NCBI GenBank assembly: GCA_017514685.1
Contig: JAFWJN010000001.1
Coordinates: 62,001-126,000 of the forward strand
From: Clostridia bacterium
GTDB taxonomy: Bacteria; Bacillota; Clostridia; Christensenellales; CAG-138
Length of the DNA stretch: 64,000 nt
Reading direction: 5' to 3'
Positions 14,750-23,753 of the stretch are shown here, one piece after another. The first letter of the stretch is position 1, and each line of letters opens with the position of its first letter. Below the pieces are notes generated by a model that saw nothing but the letters and a program-made list of their open reading frames with translations, was not told the origin of the DNA and did no database searches. The translations under genes and the position numbers were made by a program.

Positions 14750-16849
14750 ATGAAGAAAACCGTAGCTCTTTTTCTTGCTCTCGTGATGGTATTCGGCCTG
14801 CTGGCCTGTACCTCCGGAACACCCTCTGCCGGAACCCCTTCTTCCGGTACGTCCGCAAGCTCTGAGACACAGACTGCTCCTTCCAGCAGTTCCTCTGCAG
14901 CAACAGGCACTACAGACAATCCCGCTCCAGAAGCCCAAAAGAACGAGGTGGAAGAAGTCGATGTAAACGTGTCTGCTTACAATGAATCGCCGATTCTTGC
15001 GGAACAAGTTGCTGCTGGAAAACTCCCGCCGGTAGATGAGCGTATTCCTAATCAGGACAACGTATTTGTTGAAACCAACGATGCGTCAGGCAAAGCACTC
15101 TCCATCGGTACTTACGGCGGCATAATCAATCAAGGCCCCGCAGGCGGATCATGGGGACTTTCGAGACCTTCTCTTGAGTCCATCATCCGCTACAATACGG
15201 ACGGAACCTACTATCCGAATGTTATCAAGGCGTATGAGCATAGCGATGATTATACTGTATGGACTTTCTACCTCAGAGAAGGCATGAGATGGTCCGACGG
15301 TGATGATTTTAACGCTGACGACATCACCTTCTGGTACTACATGTGCCACCTTAACAACTTCGATTCAAAGAAGAGCTGGGCTGCTCTTAAAGAAAGCGTT
15401 AACGGTGAAGACGCTTGGGCTAAGCTGACCAAGGTTGATGATTACACCGTTACCTGGACCTTTGTTAACCCCAAATATCCCGCCGACTTCATCATGAACG
15501 GTGACTTCAAGTGGTGCTGGGCTCCTTCTCACTATCTGAATGATCTCGTCCCCGATTGTGAAGGCTATGCGTGGGTAGAGAACGAGTACTGGCCTTCCAC
15601 CGGTCTTTCCGAGGAGCAGGTTCTTGCCAATGCGAAGGCAAAAGGCATTGATTCCGCAACCGTTAAAGACCTAGGCAAAGCCGTTGCCTACAACTCGTGG
15701 AATGTGGCAGGTGTACCTCAGGTCAACTCCTTCGTCCTTCTTTCCGGAACCAAGGATGATCCCCTCTGCATCCTTGAAAGGAACCCTTACTTCTGGAAAG
15801 TTGATGCGGCAGGCAACCAGCTTCCTTACCTTGATGCACTTCACTTTAATGCTACTTCCGCGGATGGACAGGATCTTCTTATGTTCCGTTCGGGTGACCT
15901 TGATATCATTGAAGTAGGAATGCAGGATATCGCTTCCATTCTTTCAGAGTTGGGTGACAAAGTTGAAGTTCATTCCTATTCAAGCAGCAACTGGGGCAGC
16001 TATCAGATAACCTTCAACTACACATGCAAGGACCCGAACTATGCGAACCTCTTTGCTAATGCTGCTTTCCGTGAGGCAATGAGCATCTGTGTAGACAGAG
16101 GACAGGTTTCTGAACTTCTTACCGATGGTTTCCTTGAGCCCGGACAGTGTGCTCCTGCAGCGGGCAACTGGGGTTATGATTCCGAATGGGAGCAGAAGTG
16201 GACTGAGTATGATGTAGCAAAGGCTCAGCAGCTCTTTGAGTCCTGCGGACTTGTAAAGGGCAGTGATGGTTTCTACACTTTTGCAGACGGAACTCCTCTT
16301 CTTATTACCTTCTATGAGTATGACGGACTTCAGGATACCTCTTATCCTGTATTGGAGAAGTATTTCAAGGCGGCCGGCATCAACTGTGCTCTGAAAAACT
16401 TCGAAGTAGGCGCATTCGATACAGAGATTGACAACAATGACTGGATTGCGGTTATGGGTCCTCATACCGCTATCGGCGGACTTTCGCTCTATGACCGCGT
16501 TGCACCTTTCGTTCCTGTGCAGCAGGCAGCAGAGTGGTACGGCGATTACGGTACTTGGTACGGAACAAACGGCGCACAGGGTGTTGAACCTACTGGTGAT
16601 TTTGCTAAACTCATCGAGTACTATGAGGAGTGGCGTGCAATTCCGGATCCTGCAGACAGAGAGCAGTGGGCTGAAAAGATCTATGATCTTCACAAGCAGA
16701 ATCTCTGGTCGCTTGCTTATCTGAAGGCTGAGGCAAAGTATGTTCTCATTTACTCGAATGTTAAGAACTACGCTACGGTCCTTGTCGACGCTGACCTCTA
16801 TCAGTATGCCAACATTGCTCACTACGAGGTTCTTTACAAAGCGAACTGA
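14750..16849 (+). CDS. Family 5 (Opp/Dpp-type) solute-binding lipoprotein
   Basis: ATG 14750 follows AGGAGG. The signal peptide ends in the lipobox LLAC (Cys20), followed by a Ser/Thr/Pro-rich tether to about residue 75, typical of Gram-positive lipid-anchored binding proteins. The mature part has family 5 markers such as YTVWTFYLREGMRWSDG, ADDITFWY and AFREAMSICVDRGQV. At 699 residues it is longer than most dipeptide-binding proteins (about 540), as is usual for oligosaccharide-binding family 5 proteins. The operon upstream encodes glycosidases, so an oligosaccharide ligand is more likely than a peptide; this is inferred from context only. Confidence 0.88.
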   Translation: MKKTVALFLALVMVFGLLACTSGTPSAGTPSSGTSASSETQTAPSSSSSAATGTTDNPAPEAQKNEVEEVDVNVSAYNESPILAEQVAAGKLPPVDERIPNQDNVFVETNDASGKALSIGTYGGIINQGPAGGSWGLSRPSLESIIRYNTDGTYYPNVIKAYEHSDDYTVWTFYLREGMRWSDGDDFNADDITFWYYMCHLNNFDSKKSWAALKESVNGEDAWAKLTKVDDYTVTWTFVNPKYPADFIMNGDFKWCWAPSHYLNDLVPDCEGYAWVENEYWPSTGLSEEQVLANAKAKGIDSATVKDLGKAVAYNSWNVAGVPQVNSFVLLSGTKDDPLCILERNPYFWKVDAAGNQLPYLDALHFNATSADGQDLLMFRSGDLDIIEVGMQDIASILSELGDKVEVHSYSSSNWGSYQITFNYTCKDPNYANLFANAAFREAMSICVDRGQVSELLTDGFLEPGQCAPAAGNWGYDSEWEQKWTEYDVAKAQQLFESCGLVKGSDGFYTFADGTPLLITFYEYDGLQDTSYPVLEKYFKAAGINCALKNFEVGAFDTEIDNNDWIAVMGPHTAIGGLSLYDRVAPFVPVQQAAEWYGDYGTWYGTNGAQGVEPTGDFAKLIEYYEEWRAIPDPADREQWAEKIYDLHKQNLWSLAYLKAEAKYVLIYSNVKNYATVLVDADLYQYANIAHYEVLYKAN

Positions 16850-16937
16850 CAGCGGGAAGATGTGTGAAAATTCGATCTTTACATCGGAATTTATGCAAAA
16901 ATGTTGATTAGTACAGCCAAATAATGGTCCTATTTCG

Positions 16938-16975
16938 CCGGAGACGTGTGACCGGTTTCCACGTCTCCGGATTTT
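16938..16975 (+). other. Intercistronic hairpin after the binding-protein gene
   Basis: CCGGAGACGTG (16938-16948) pairs perfectly with CACGTCTCCGG (16960-16970) across an 11-base loop, followed by ATTTTG. The T-run is too weak for a full terminator. It probably limits read-through or protects the upstream mRNA, keeping the binding protein in excess of the permeases. Confidence 0.65.
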
Positions 16976-16995
16976 GTACGAAAGGAATGCTTCTG

Positions 16996-18126
16996 ATGGA
17001 AGAAAATGCAAAAACTATTGAAAGCCCCCCGGGAAGCGAAGCAAAGAGCGGGTTTGGTGAAGCAGTAAGTAATTTCTTCAAAAAAGATCTTGTTCAGTAT
17101 ATCATCAAAAGATTGCTGATGTTTATCCCTACCCTGATTCTTATATCTATACTGGTTTTTTTCGTCATCCAGCTTCCTCCCGGAGACTATGTTTCCTCTG
17201 AAATCGCGGCACTGGCAACTGAAGGCGAACTGGTGGATGCGGACTATGCAGCTCAGCTCAGAGCCGATTACGGTCTGGATCTGCCTCTATGGAAGCAGTA
17301 CGTGAAGTGGGTCAAAGACATTATCTGGACGCCCACGAATTCGGCTTATTTTCGTCTGTACAATTCACATCACAACTGGAAATACTCCTTTGCTTATAAG
17401 CGGGATGTCTGGTCTGTAATTAAAGACAGGCTTGGTCTGACCATAGGTGTGACCTTTATTATCATGCTCTTTCAATATGTGGTATCCCTTCCTATCGCAG
17501 TATATGCGAGCACGCATCAGTATTCCGTGGGAGACTACATATCATCGATCATAGGTTTTTTGGGAACGGCCATACCAAATTTTATCCTGGCCATTGTACT
17601 GATGTATCTATCGTACAAATGGACCGGGAATGCCAATGTAGGCCTTTTCTCTCAGGAAATGTTGCAAAACGGCGTGCATTTGTATAACTTTGGTGAATTT
17701 TTGAAGCGTATGACCATTCCTATCATCGTTATCGGAACCAGCGGAACCTGCGGCATCATCCGTTCGGTGCGTGCACAGATGCTGGACGAGGTTGCCCGAC
17801 AGTATACCCTTACCGCCCGCGCAAAGGGTGTTTCTGAGGGTAAGATTATCATGAAGTACTGCTTCAGAGCAGCCATGAACCCAACCGTATCGGGTCTTGG
17901 CGGTGTTCTTTCGAGTTTGTTCTCCGGATCGACCGTTACGGCGATGGTCCTTAACATGCAGATTCAAGGTCCCGTACTCTATAAAGCTCTTCAGAATCAG
18001 GACATGTACCTTGCAGGCGCGATCGTTATGATTCAAGCCGTGCTTGTAGTTATCGGTATTCTCTTGTCGGATATCGCACTTGCGTTCCTTGATCCCAGAA
18101 TACGTTATTCGGGAGGTGGTAGATAA
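16996..18126 (+). CDS. ABC importer permease, OppB/DppB type
   Basis: ATG 16996 is nine bases from AAAGGA; ATG 16987 abuts the site and is less likely. The 376-residue protein has one transmembrane helix near residues 35-60 (RLLMFIPTLILISILVFFVI), an extracellular loop with the GDYVSSEIA and DYGLDLPLWKQY motifs of this family, and five further helices. The EAA loop that docks with the ATPase reads ARQYTLTARAKGVSEGKII. It forms the membrane channel with the next gene; the stop codon of this gene shares its last base with the next start. Confidence 0.88.
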   Translation: MEENAKTIESPPGSEAKSGFGEAVSNFFKKDLVQYIIKRLLMFIPTLILISILVFFVIQLPPGDYVSSEIAALATEGELVDADYAAQLRADYGLDLPLWKQYVKWVKDIIWTPTNSAYFRLYNSHHNWKYSFAYKRDVWSVIKDRLGLTIGVTFIIMLFQYVVSLPIAVYASTHQYSVGDYISSIIGFLGTAIPNFILAIVLMYLSYKWTGNANVGLFSQEMLQNGVHLYNFGEFLKRMTIPIIVIGTSGTCGIIRSVRAQMLDEVARQYTLTARAKGVSEGKIIMKYCFRAAMNPTVSGLGGVLSSLFSGSTVTAMVLNMQIQGPVLYKALQNQDMYLAGAIVMIQAVLVVIGILLSDIALAFLDPRIRYSGGGR

Positions 18127-19244
18127 TGGCAAAAATCAAATCAAAAGAAGATTATTATCTTGCCTCTCAATGGACGCTAATGCTGAGGAAACTCAGGAAG
18201 CACCAACTGGCGAGAGTGTCGCTCTTAGTACTCCTCGTGCTGTATCTGATGGCTCTGTTCGCGGATTTTCTCGGGCCTTACGGACTCGACGAGTTCGACG
18301 GTCTTTACCGGAACAGCTCTCCCACAAAGGTTCATACCACCTTTAACGGGGAGCGTGTGGGGCTTCACGTATATAAGCTCACAAAGAGCATTAACAGAGA
18401 AACCTTCGAGGTTTCCCTTGTAGAAGATACAAGTGAATATTACAAAATTAAATGGTTTGTACACGGGACCGAATATAAAATATTGGGACTTATCCCCGCA
18501 GATCTGCACCTATTCGGTGTTTCCGATACGGGCTCAAACGGCGGAACGGGAGCGAAGATCTACCTGTTCGGTGCGGACTCATTGGGGCGAGACATATTCT
18601 CAAGAGTGCTTTTAGGCGCCAGGATATCACTTACGATTCCCTTTGCGAGCGCAATCATATCCTTCTTCCTTGGAATAGCCATAGGCTCGATATCGGGTTA
18701 TTTCGGAGGAATCACGGATATTATCATCCAGCGCATCATCGAAGTAATTGGAGCAGTCCCTCAGATTCCGTTGTGGATGGCGCTTTCAGCAGCGATACCT
18801 CCCGGAATATCCACAATCAAGATGTATTTTTACATGACGCTGATACTGTCCTTCATCAACTGGACGGGTATGGCGAGAACCGTGCGGGGCAAGTTTCTTT
18901 CACTGAAAAACGAAGACTATGTTATGGCCGCCAGGCTTTCGGGCGTTTCCACATGGAAGATTATCTGGAAACATCTGGTTCCCGGATTCATGAGTTATTT
19001 GATTGTCTCCATGACGCTCGGTATTCCCGGCTCCATCGTCGGTGAGACCTCGATGTCCTACCTCGGACTAGGCATCAAATCCCCTGCAACCAGCTGGGGT
19101 GTTCTGCTTCAGGAAGCCAGTTCCGTTACCGATGTTGCTTCACATCCGCACAAGCTGATTCCGATCATCTTTGTAACCATCACGGTTCTGGCTTTTAACT
19201 TCCTCGGCGATGGTCTTCGAGACGCAGCTGACCCTTACAAATAA
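18126..19244 (+). CDS. ABC importer permease, OppC/DppC type
   Basis: This 372-residue permease begins at ATG 18126, coupled to the preceding gene by TAATG. After the first helix (about 25-45) there is an extended extracellular segment with LHLFGVSDTGSNGGTGAKIYLFGADSLGRD split by variable residues, ending in the GADSLGRDIFSR motif diagnostic of OppC. The EAA loop reads EDYVMAARLSGVSTWKIIW. The last helix is followed by FLGDGLRDAADPYK, the standard OppC end. Partner of the upstream permease. Confidence 0.88.
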   Translation: MAKIKSKEDYYLASQWTLMLRKLRKHQLARVSLLVLLVLYLMALFADFLGPYGLDEFDGLYRNSSPTKVHTTFNGERVGLHVYKLTKSINRETFEVSLVEDTSEYYKIKWFVHGTEYKILGLIPADLHLFGVSDTGSNGGTGAKIYLFGADSLGRDIFSRVLLGARISLTIPFASAIISFFLGIAIGSISGYFGGITDIIIQRIIEVIGAVPQIPLWMALSAAIPPGISTIKMYFYMTLILSFINWTGMARTVRGKFLSLKNEDYVMAARLSGVSTWKIIWKHLVPGFMSYLIVSMTLGIPGSIVGETSMSYLGLGIKSPATSWGVLLQEASSVTDVASHPHKLIPIIFVTITVLAFNFLGDGLRDAADPYK

Positions 19245-19331
19245 GCCTGCATTATATTGAAACGCATATCCTTCTCTTATCCGGAACTATGGAATGAAGA
19301 GAACATTTGCGGACATGGAATGGAGATTAAA

Positions 19332-20444
19332 ATGGATAATAATAACATAATTGAAGTCAAAGACCTCCATGTGGACATCAGTATGATGGAGGGAACCCTT
19401 ACTCCCGTACGAGGAGTGAGTTTCGAAATGAAGAGAGGGGAGACTTTGGGACTTGTTGGAGAATCCGGAAGTGGCAAGTCCCTTACCTGTAAGGCTATCC
19501 TCGGAATCAATGAGAAAAAATGTAAATCGAGCGGAGAAATTCTCTTCGATGCCGACGGCAGCGGAAAAATAGATCTCTTAAAGCTCGATCCCAAGGGCAA
19601 AGCAATCCGTGCAATCCGAGGCAAGCAGATATCCATGATTTTTCAGGAGCCTATGGTTTCCTTCTCTCCCATGTACACTATCGGGAATCAGATCAACGAG
19701 GCAACGAGACTCCATATCACAAAGGATAAGAAAAAGTCCAAAGAAATCTCACTGGAGATGATGAAAAAAGTCGGCATTGCCAATGCGGAGAAGCGTTACA
19801 ACCAGTACCCGCACGAGTTCTCCGGCGGTATGCTTCAGCGCGCGCTCATAGCCATGGCGTTAGTATGCAATCCTGCACTCCTTATCGCGGATGAGCCAAC
19901 TACTGCTCTGGATGTTACCATTCAGGCTCAGATTCTCGAACTGATGAAAGAAATGCAGAAGGAATTCAACATGGCGATCCTCTTCATCACGCATGATCTG
20001 GGCGTTGTAGCGAAGATGTGCGACAGAGTCGCGGTCATGTATCTGGGCAAAGTGGTCGAGTCCGGTTCTGCTCAGATCATTTACGCAGACCCGGAGCATC
20101 CCTACACCAGAGGACTAATAGGTTCGGTACATAAGATCGGTGGAAAGAAAGACGAGAGGCTATTTTCAATCGAAGGTACGGTGCCTCTGGCCATGAACCT
20201 TCCGAGAGCCTGCGGCTTCTACGACAGATGCGATGCGAGGATAGAAGGTCTTTGCGATAAGGCGGAGCCCGAGCTGGTTGAGATCGCTCCCGGTCACAGA
20301 ATCGCCTGCTTTGCCTGCCAGAACGAAGCCTGTAAGGCGCAGCGCGTGGCAGCCGAGGCTATGATTAAGGCCGAAGAAGAAGCCCGAAAGAATGCTGTTC
20401 CCGAGAATAATGCAAAGGGAAAGAAAGGAAGGCGCAATGAATAA
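19332..20444 (+). CDS. ABC importer ATPase, OppD/DppD type
   Basis: ATG 19332 is six bases from GGAG; upstream in-frame Met codons lack a better site. The 370-residue protein has Walker A GESGSGKS, the signature FSGGMLQR and Walker B LLIADEPTTALD. The C-terminal oligopeptide-type extension includes the Cys-rich part ACGFYDRCDARIEGLC and later CFAC, a pattern that can hold an iron-sulfur cluster in some members. It energises the importer together with the next gene. Confidence 0.9.
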   Translation: MDNNNIIEVKDLHVDISMMEGTLTPVRGVSFEMKRGETLGLVGESGSGKSLTCKAILGINEKKCKSSGEILFDADGSGKIDLLKLDPKGKAIRAIRGKQISMIFQEPMVSFSPMYTIGNQINEATRLHITKDKKKSKEISLEMMKKVGIANAEKRYNQYPHEFSGGMLQRALIAMALVCNPALLIADEPTTALDVTIQAQILELMKEMQKEFNMAILFITHDLGVVAKMCDRVAVMYLGKVVESGSAQIIYADPEHPYTRGLIGSVHKIGGKKDERLFSIEGTVPLAMNLPRACGFYDRCDARIEGLCDKAEPELVEIAPGHRIACFACQNEACKAQRVAAEAMIKAEEEARKNAVPENNAKGKKGRRNE

Positions 20445-21435
20445 GGATAACATCCTTGAGGTCAGACATGTTCATAAGCGTTTTACCTCCAAAAATGTCA
20501 CAGTTAAAGCTGTCACTGATGTATCCTTTGAGGTTAAAGCCGGTCAGACCATCGGTATCGTAGGAGAATCCGGATGTGGCAAGACGACTCTTGGGCGCTG
20601 TATCGTTCGTGCGTACAATGCCTCCGAGGGCGAGGTGTGGTACAGAACTGCTGCGGGAGAAGAACTTGATTTTCTGAAGGCGGATAAGAAAAAAATGAAG
20701 TTGATCCGCAAGGAGATCCAGATGATCTTCCAGGATCCCTATTCCTCGCTTGACCCCAGAATGACGGTGCTTGATATCATCGAGGAGCCACTGAAAGCAA
20801 ACTTTCCGGATATGCCCAAGGCAAAAATGGATGAACTTGCAAAGGATATGGCGGCAAAGGTAGGGCTTAATCCCACATACCTCATGAGATATCCTCATGC
20901 CTTCTCCGGGGGGCAGAGGCAGCGTATCGGCATAGCACGTGCGCTTGTGATAAATCCCAGAATTATTGTATGTGATGAAGCTGTTTCCGCACTGGACGTA
21001 TCCATACAGGCACAGGTCATCAACCTTCTATGCGACCTGCAGAAAGAGATGAACCTCACATATCTGTTCATTTCCCATGACCTGTCGGTCGTAGAGCATA
21101 TATCCGACAGAGTGGGTGTTATGTACTTGGGGCGCATGGTAGAATACGGCGATACGGAGCAAATTTTTTCCCATCCACGCCATCCGTATACAGAAGCCCT
21201 GCTGTCTGCAGTTCCGGTTGCGGATCCGAATTACCAGGTTGAACGTATTCCTCTAAAGGGCGAGATACCGAATCCGGCGAATCCACCTTCTGGCTGCTAT
21301 TTCCATGAACGCTGCAGTTATTGCTGCGAGCAGTGTTGCACGGAGAGCCCGGCGTATATCGAGGTTGAACCGGGACATTACGTCGCCTGTCATCGGGCGA
21401 ATGAACTGGAACTCCGTGGTTTCGATTACAAATAA
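20437..21435 (+). CDS. ABC importer ATPase, OppF/DppF type
   Basis: ATG 20437 lies behind GAAAGGAAGG and overlaps the end of the previous gene by eight bases. The 332-residue protein carries Walker A GESGCGKT, signature FSGGQRQR and Walker B VCDEAVSALD. The C-terminal domain has the Cys cluster CYFHERCSYCCEQCC, richer than usual. It forms the second half of the heterodimeric ATPase and closes the operon before a strong terminator. Confidence 0.9.
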   Translation: MNKDNILEVRHVHKRFTSKNVTVKAVTDVSFEVKAGQTIGIVGESGCGKTTLGRCIVRAYNASEGEVWYRTAAGEELDFLKADKKKMKLIRKEIQMIFQDPYSSLDPRMTVLDIIEEPLKANFPDMPKAKMDELAKDMAAKVGLNPTYLMRYPHAFSGGQRQRIGIARALVINPRIIVCDEAVSALDVSIQAQVINLLCDLQKEMNLTYLFISHDLSVVEHISDRVGVMYLGRMVEYGDTEQIFSHPRHPYTEALLSAVPVADPNYQVERIPLKGEIPNPANPPSGCYFHERCSYCCEQCCTESPAYIEVEPGHYVACHRANELELRGFDYK

Positions 21436-21471
21436 GAAACTAAACTCTGCTTCAAAGAGCAATCGAAACAA

Positions 21472-21508
21472 AGCACCTGTGCTTAAAAGCGCAGGTGCTG
21501 CTTTTTTC
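21472..21508. terminator. Bidirectional terminator between oppF-type gene and glmS
   Basis: AGCACCTGTGC pairs with GCGCAGGTGCT (one G-U pair) around a TTAAAA loop and is followed by GCTTTTTTCT on the plus strand. The minus strand side reads TTTGTTTC, so it can also end glmS transcription. Confidence 0.9.
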
Positions 21509-21598
21509 TAAAAATAAGTCTCTCTTGATTAATTACGGGAGTATTTGCCGTATTATAGTTACATCGATTTTCTTCTCAAGAACAGCGAAAGAAGTCAA

Positions 21599-23467
21599 TT
21601 ATTCCACCGTAACGCTCTTGGCGAGATTTCGAGGTTTATCCACATCCAGGCCTTTGGAGACGCTTGTATAATAAGCCAGCAACTGCAAAGGAATTATGGC
21701 AACACTTCCATAAAAATGAGGATCTGTGTTCGGTACATACACGGTAAAATTCGCTGTTTCTTCAACATTATAATTCCCATATCCGGTCAAACCCATCAGA
21801 TATGCTCCTCGGGCCTTACATTCTGCCATATTGCTGACCGTTTTTTCAACAAGCGCCTTTTGCGTAAGCACCCCGATTACAAGGGTTCCGTTCTCTACAA
21901 GCGAAATTGTTCCATGCTTCAGTTCACCCGCTGCATACGCTTCGCTGTGAATATAGGAAATCTCCTTCATTTTCAGACTTCCTTCCAAACAGATTGCGTA
22001 ATCCAGACCACGTCCGATGAAAAAGATGTCATGTGCATTTGAATGCTTTGATGCAAACCACTGAATCCGTTCCTTGTCTTCCAATGCCCGTTCCATTCGA
22101 TCCGGAAGCTGCAATAATTCCGTCTGATAGGAATGATAGCTTTTCTCATCCAGTTTTCCGTGTACATTCGCAAGTTCAACAGCCAGCGCATACATGGCAG
22201 CAAGCTGTGCACTGTATGCTTTTGTTGTAGCAACCGCTATTTCCGGACCAGCAAGGGTATATAGCACATAATCTGCTTCTCTCGCAATCGTCGATCCGAC
22301 CACATTGATAACTGCCAGTGTAGGCAATCCTGCTTTTTTTGCCTCCCGTAGGGCAGCAAGGCTGTCCGCAGTTTCTCCGGACTGAGAGACAACAACAATA
22401 AGTGCGTTGTTTCCTATGACTGGTCTGCGATATCGGAACTCCGAAGCTAGTTCAACTCGAACCGGAATTCCGCACAGATCCTCAATTACGTATTGAGAAA
22501 GCATACCGACATGCCATGCTGAACCACAGGCAACAATGCAGAGACTTTGAATTGATTGCAGAAGCTCTTTGGTAAGGCCGGTACCGGACAAATCAATTTT
22601 TCCATCTTTTATAATGCTGTTCAGAGTATCCTTCACAGCACGTGGCTGTTCATGGATCTCTTTAATCATGAAATGTTCGTATCCGCCCTTTTCTGCTGCT
22701 TCTGCATCCCAAGTGATGGTTGTAACTGGAATTGAAAGTTCATCTCCATTTAAGTCAAAGAAATGCGCCTCACCAGGTTTCAGCTGTGCGGACTGCAAAT
22801 TATCAATGTAATATACATCCCGTGTATGCTTCAAAATCGCCGGAACATCCGAGGCAAGGAATGTCTCTCCGTCTGCAACACCGATGATCAACGGACTGTC
22901 TTTTCTTGCGCAATAAATCTCTCCGGGATAATCCTTAAACATCATGGCAAGTGCATAACTGCCACGAACACGGACCATCATACGATTAATTGCATCGATA
23001 GGGCCTATTTTATATTTCTTGTAATAGTAATCAACCAGTTTGATGGCTACTTCGGTATCTGTCCCACTGTAAAACCGATAACCATGATGCAAAAGTTTTT
23101 GCCGCAGTTCTTCATAATTTTCAATGATTCCGTTATGCACCCCTACGACATCCGATTCAACCGGTCCCGAACCGGAACCTGTAGCATTGCCACTTACGTG
23201 CGGATGTGCATTTGCACGGCTCGGTTCCCCGTGCGTAGCCCAGCGAGTATGTCCAATACCGCATAATCCCGGCAGCGTTTTTCCTCCATCGGTCATCTCG
23301 ATCAGATTTTTCAGTTTTCCTTTGGCTTTCACAACTTCTGCCAGGGCATCTCCGCTGCGAACAGCTAAGCCTGCCGAGTCATAACCTCGATATTCCAGTT
23401 TGCTCAATCCCTCCAAAAGGATAGGGGCAGCCTGCTGCTTTCCGGTATATCCGACAATTCCGCACAT
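21599..23467 (-). CDS. glmS: Glutamine-fructose-6-phosphate aminotransferase (isomerizing)
   Basis: This 622-residue protein begins MCGIVGYTGKQQA, giving the N-terminal nucleophile Cys of class II glutamine amidotransferases. It continues with LEYRGYDSAGLAV and RWATHGEPSRANAHPH. Two SIS sugar-isomerase domains follow (CGSAWHVG, SQSGETADS, TTKAYSAQ), and it ends PRNLAKSVTVE as GlmS does. It makes glucosamine-6-phosphate from fructose-6-phosphate and glutamine, the first step of cell-wall amino sugar synthesis. It is transcribed alone. Its leader has an attenuator-like hairpin and not the glmS ribozyme found in many Bacillota. Confidence 0.97.
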   Translation of the reverse strand: MCGIVGYTGKQQAAPILLEGLSKLEYRGYDSAGLAVRSGDALAEVVKAKGKLKNLIEMTDGGKTLPGLCGIGHTRWATHGEPSRANAHPHVSGNATGSGSGPVESDVVGVHNGIIENYEELRQKLLHHGYRFYSGTDTEVAIKLVDYYYKKYKIGPIDAINRMMVRVRGSYALAMMFKDYPGEIYCARKDSPLIIGVADGETFLASDVPAILKHTRDVYYIDNLQSAQLKPGEAHFFDLNGDELSIPVTTITWDAEAAEKGGYEHFMIKEIHEQPRAVKDTLNSIIKDGKIDLSGTGLTKELLQSIQSLCIVACGSAWHVGMLSQYVIEDLCGIPVRVELASEFRYRRPVIGNNALIVVVSQSGETADSLAALREAKKAGLPTLAVINVVGSTIAREADYVLYTLAGPEIAVATTKAYSAQLAAMYALAVELANVHGKLDEKSYHSYQTELLQLPDRMERALEDKERIQWFASKHSNAHDIFFIGRGLDYAICLEGSLKMKEISYIHSEAYAAGELKHGTISLVENGTLVIGVLTQKALVEKTVSNMAECKARGAYLMGLTGYGNYNVEETANFTVYVPNTDPHFYGSVAIIPLQLLAYYTSVSKGLDVDKPRNLAKSVTVE

Positions 23468-23533
23468 ATTCTGAACTCCTCTGTTTCCGGGTCTTACGGT
23501 CGCTATTTATCCCAGGTTTAAACAATATTATAC

Positions 23534-23582
23534 AAAAAAGGCAAACTCATCCCTGAGTTTTTCTCAAAGACGTCTTTGCCTT
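23534..23582 (-). promoter_or_regulatory. Attenuator-like hairpin in the glmS leader
   Basis: On the minus strand the leader holds a perfect 14-base palindrome CAAAGACGTCTTTG (23565-23578), then AAACTCA-GGGA-TGAGTTT (23543-23560), GCC and six T. An outer stem AAGGC/GCCTT (23578-23582 with 23538-23542) can enclose both. The structure starts a few bases after the predicted transcription start and ends in a T-run about 65 bases before the glmS start codon, as expected of a terminator in a regulated leader. Confidence 0.65.
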
Positions 23583-23593
23583 CTACCGCTAAT

Positions 23594-23622
23594 ATTTTAC
23601 GCTTGACACACTGTTTTGTCAA
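23594..23622 (-). promoter_or_regulatory. Sigma-A promoter of glmS
   Basis: TTGACA (23617-23622) and TAAAAT (23594-23599) on the minus strand are 17 bases apart. Transcription would start near 23586. A second TATAAT-like box lies at about 23527-23532, after the leader hairpin, without a convincing -35. Confidence 0.8.
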
Positions 23623-23753
23623 TCTGCTCCTGCTCTTTTTAGAGTATCCTAACCCCTAATGACCTTAGGCAAAGCGCTACTTTCCGAAAGGATCTCCAAA
23701 CTCAACTTTCTCCAATAACATAATCGATGCTATGCAAAAAAGCAACCTATCAC

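Noticed and set aside
15980..17011. Minus-strand open frame of 343 codons opposite the Opp-type binding protein
   Set aside because: It lies antisense to a certain gene and runs over the intercistronic hairpin; no domain is visible.
23468..23753. glmS ribozyme upstream of glmS
   Set aside because: The leader between the promoter and the gene lacks the AGCGCC cleavage site and the conserved core of known glmS ribozymes; only the hairpin structure described is present.
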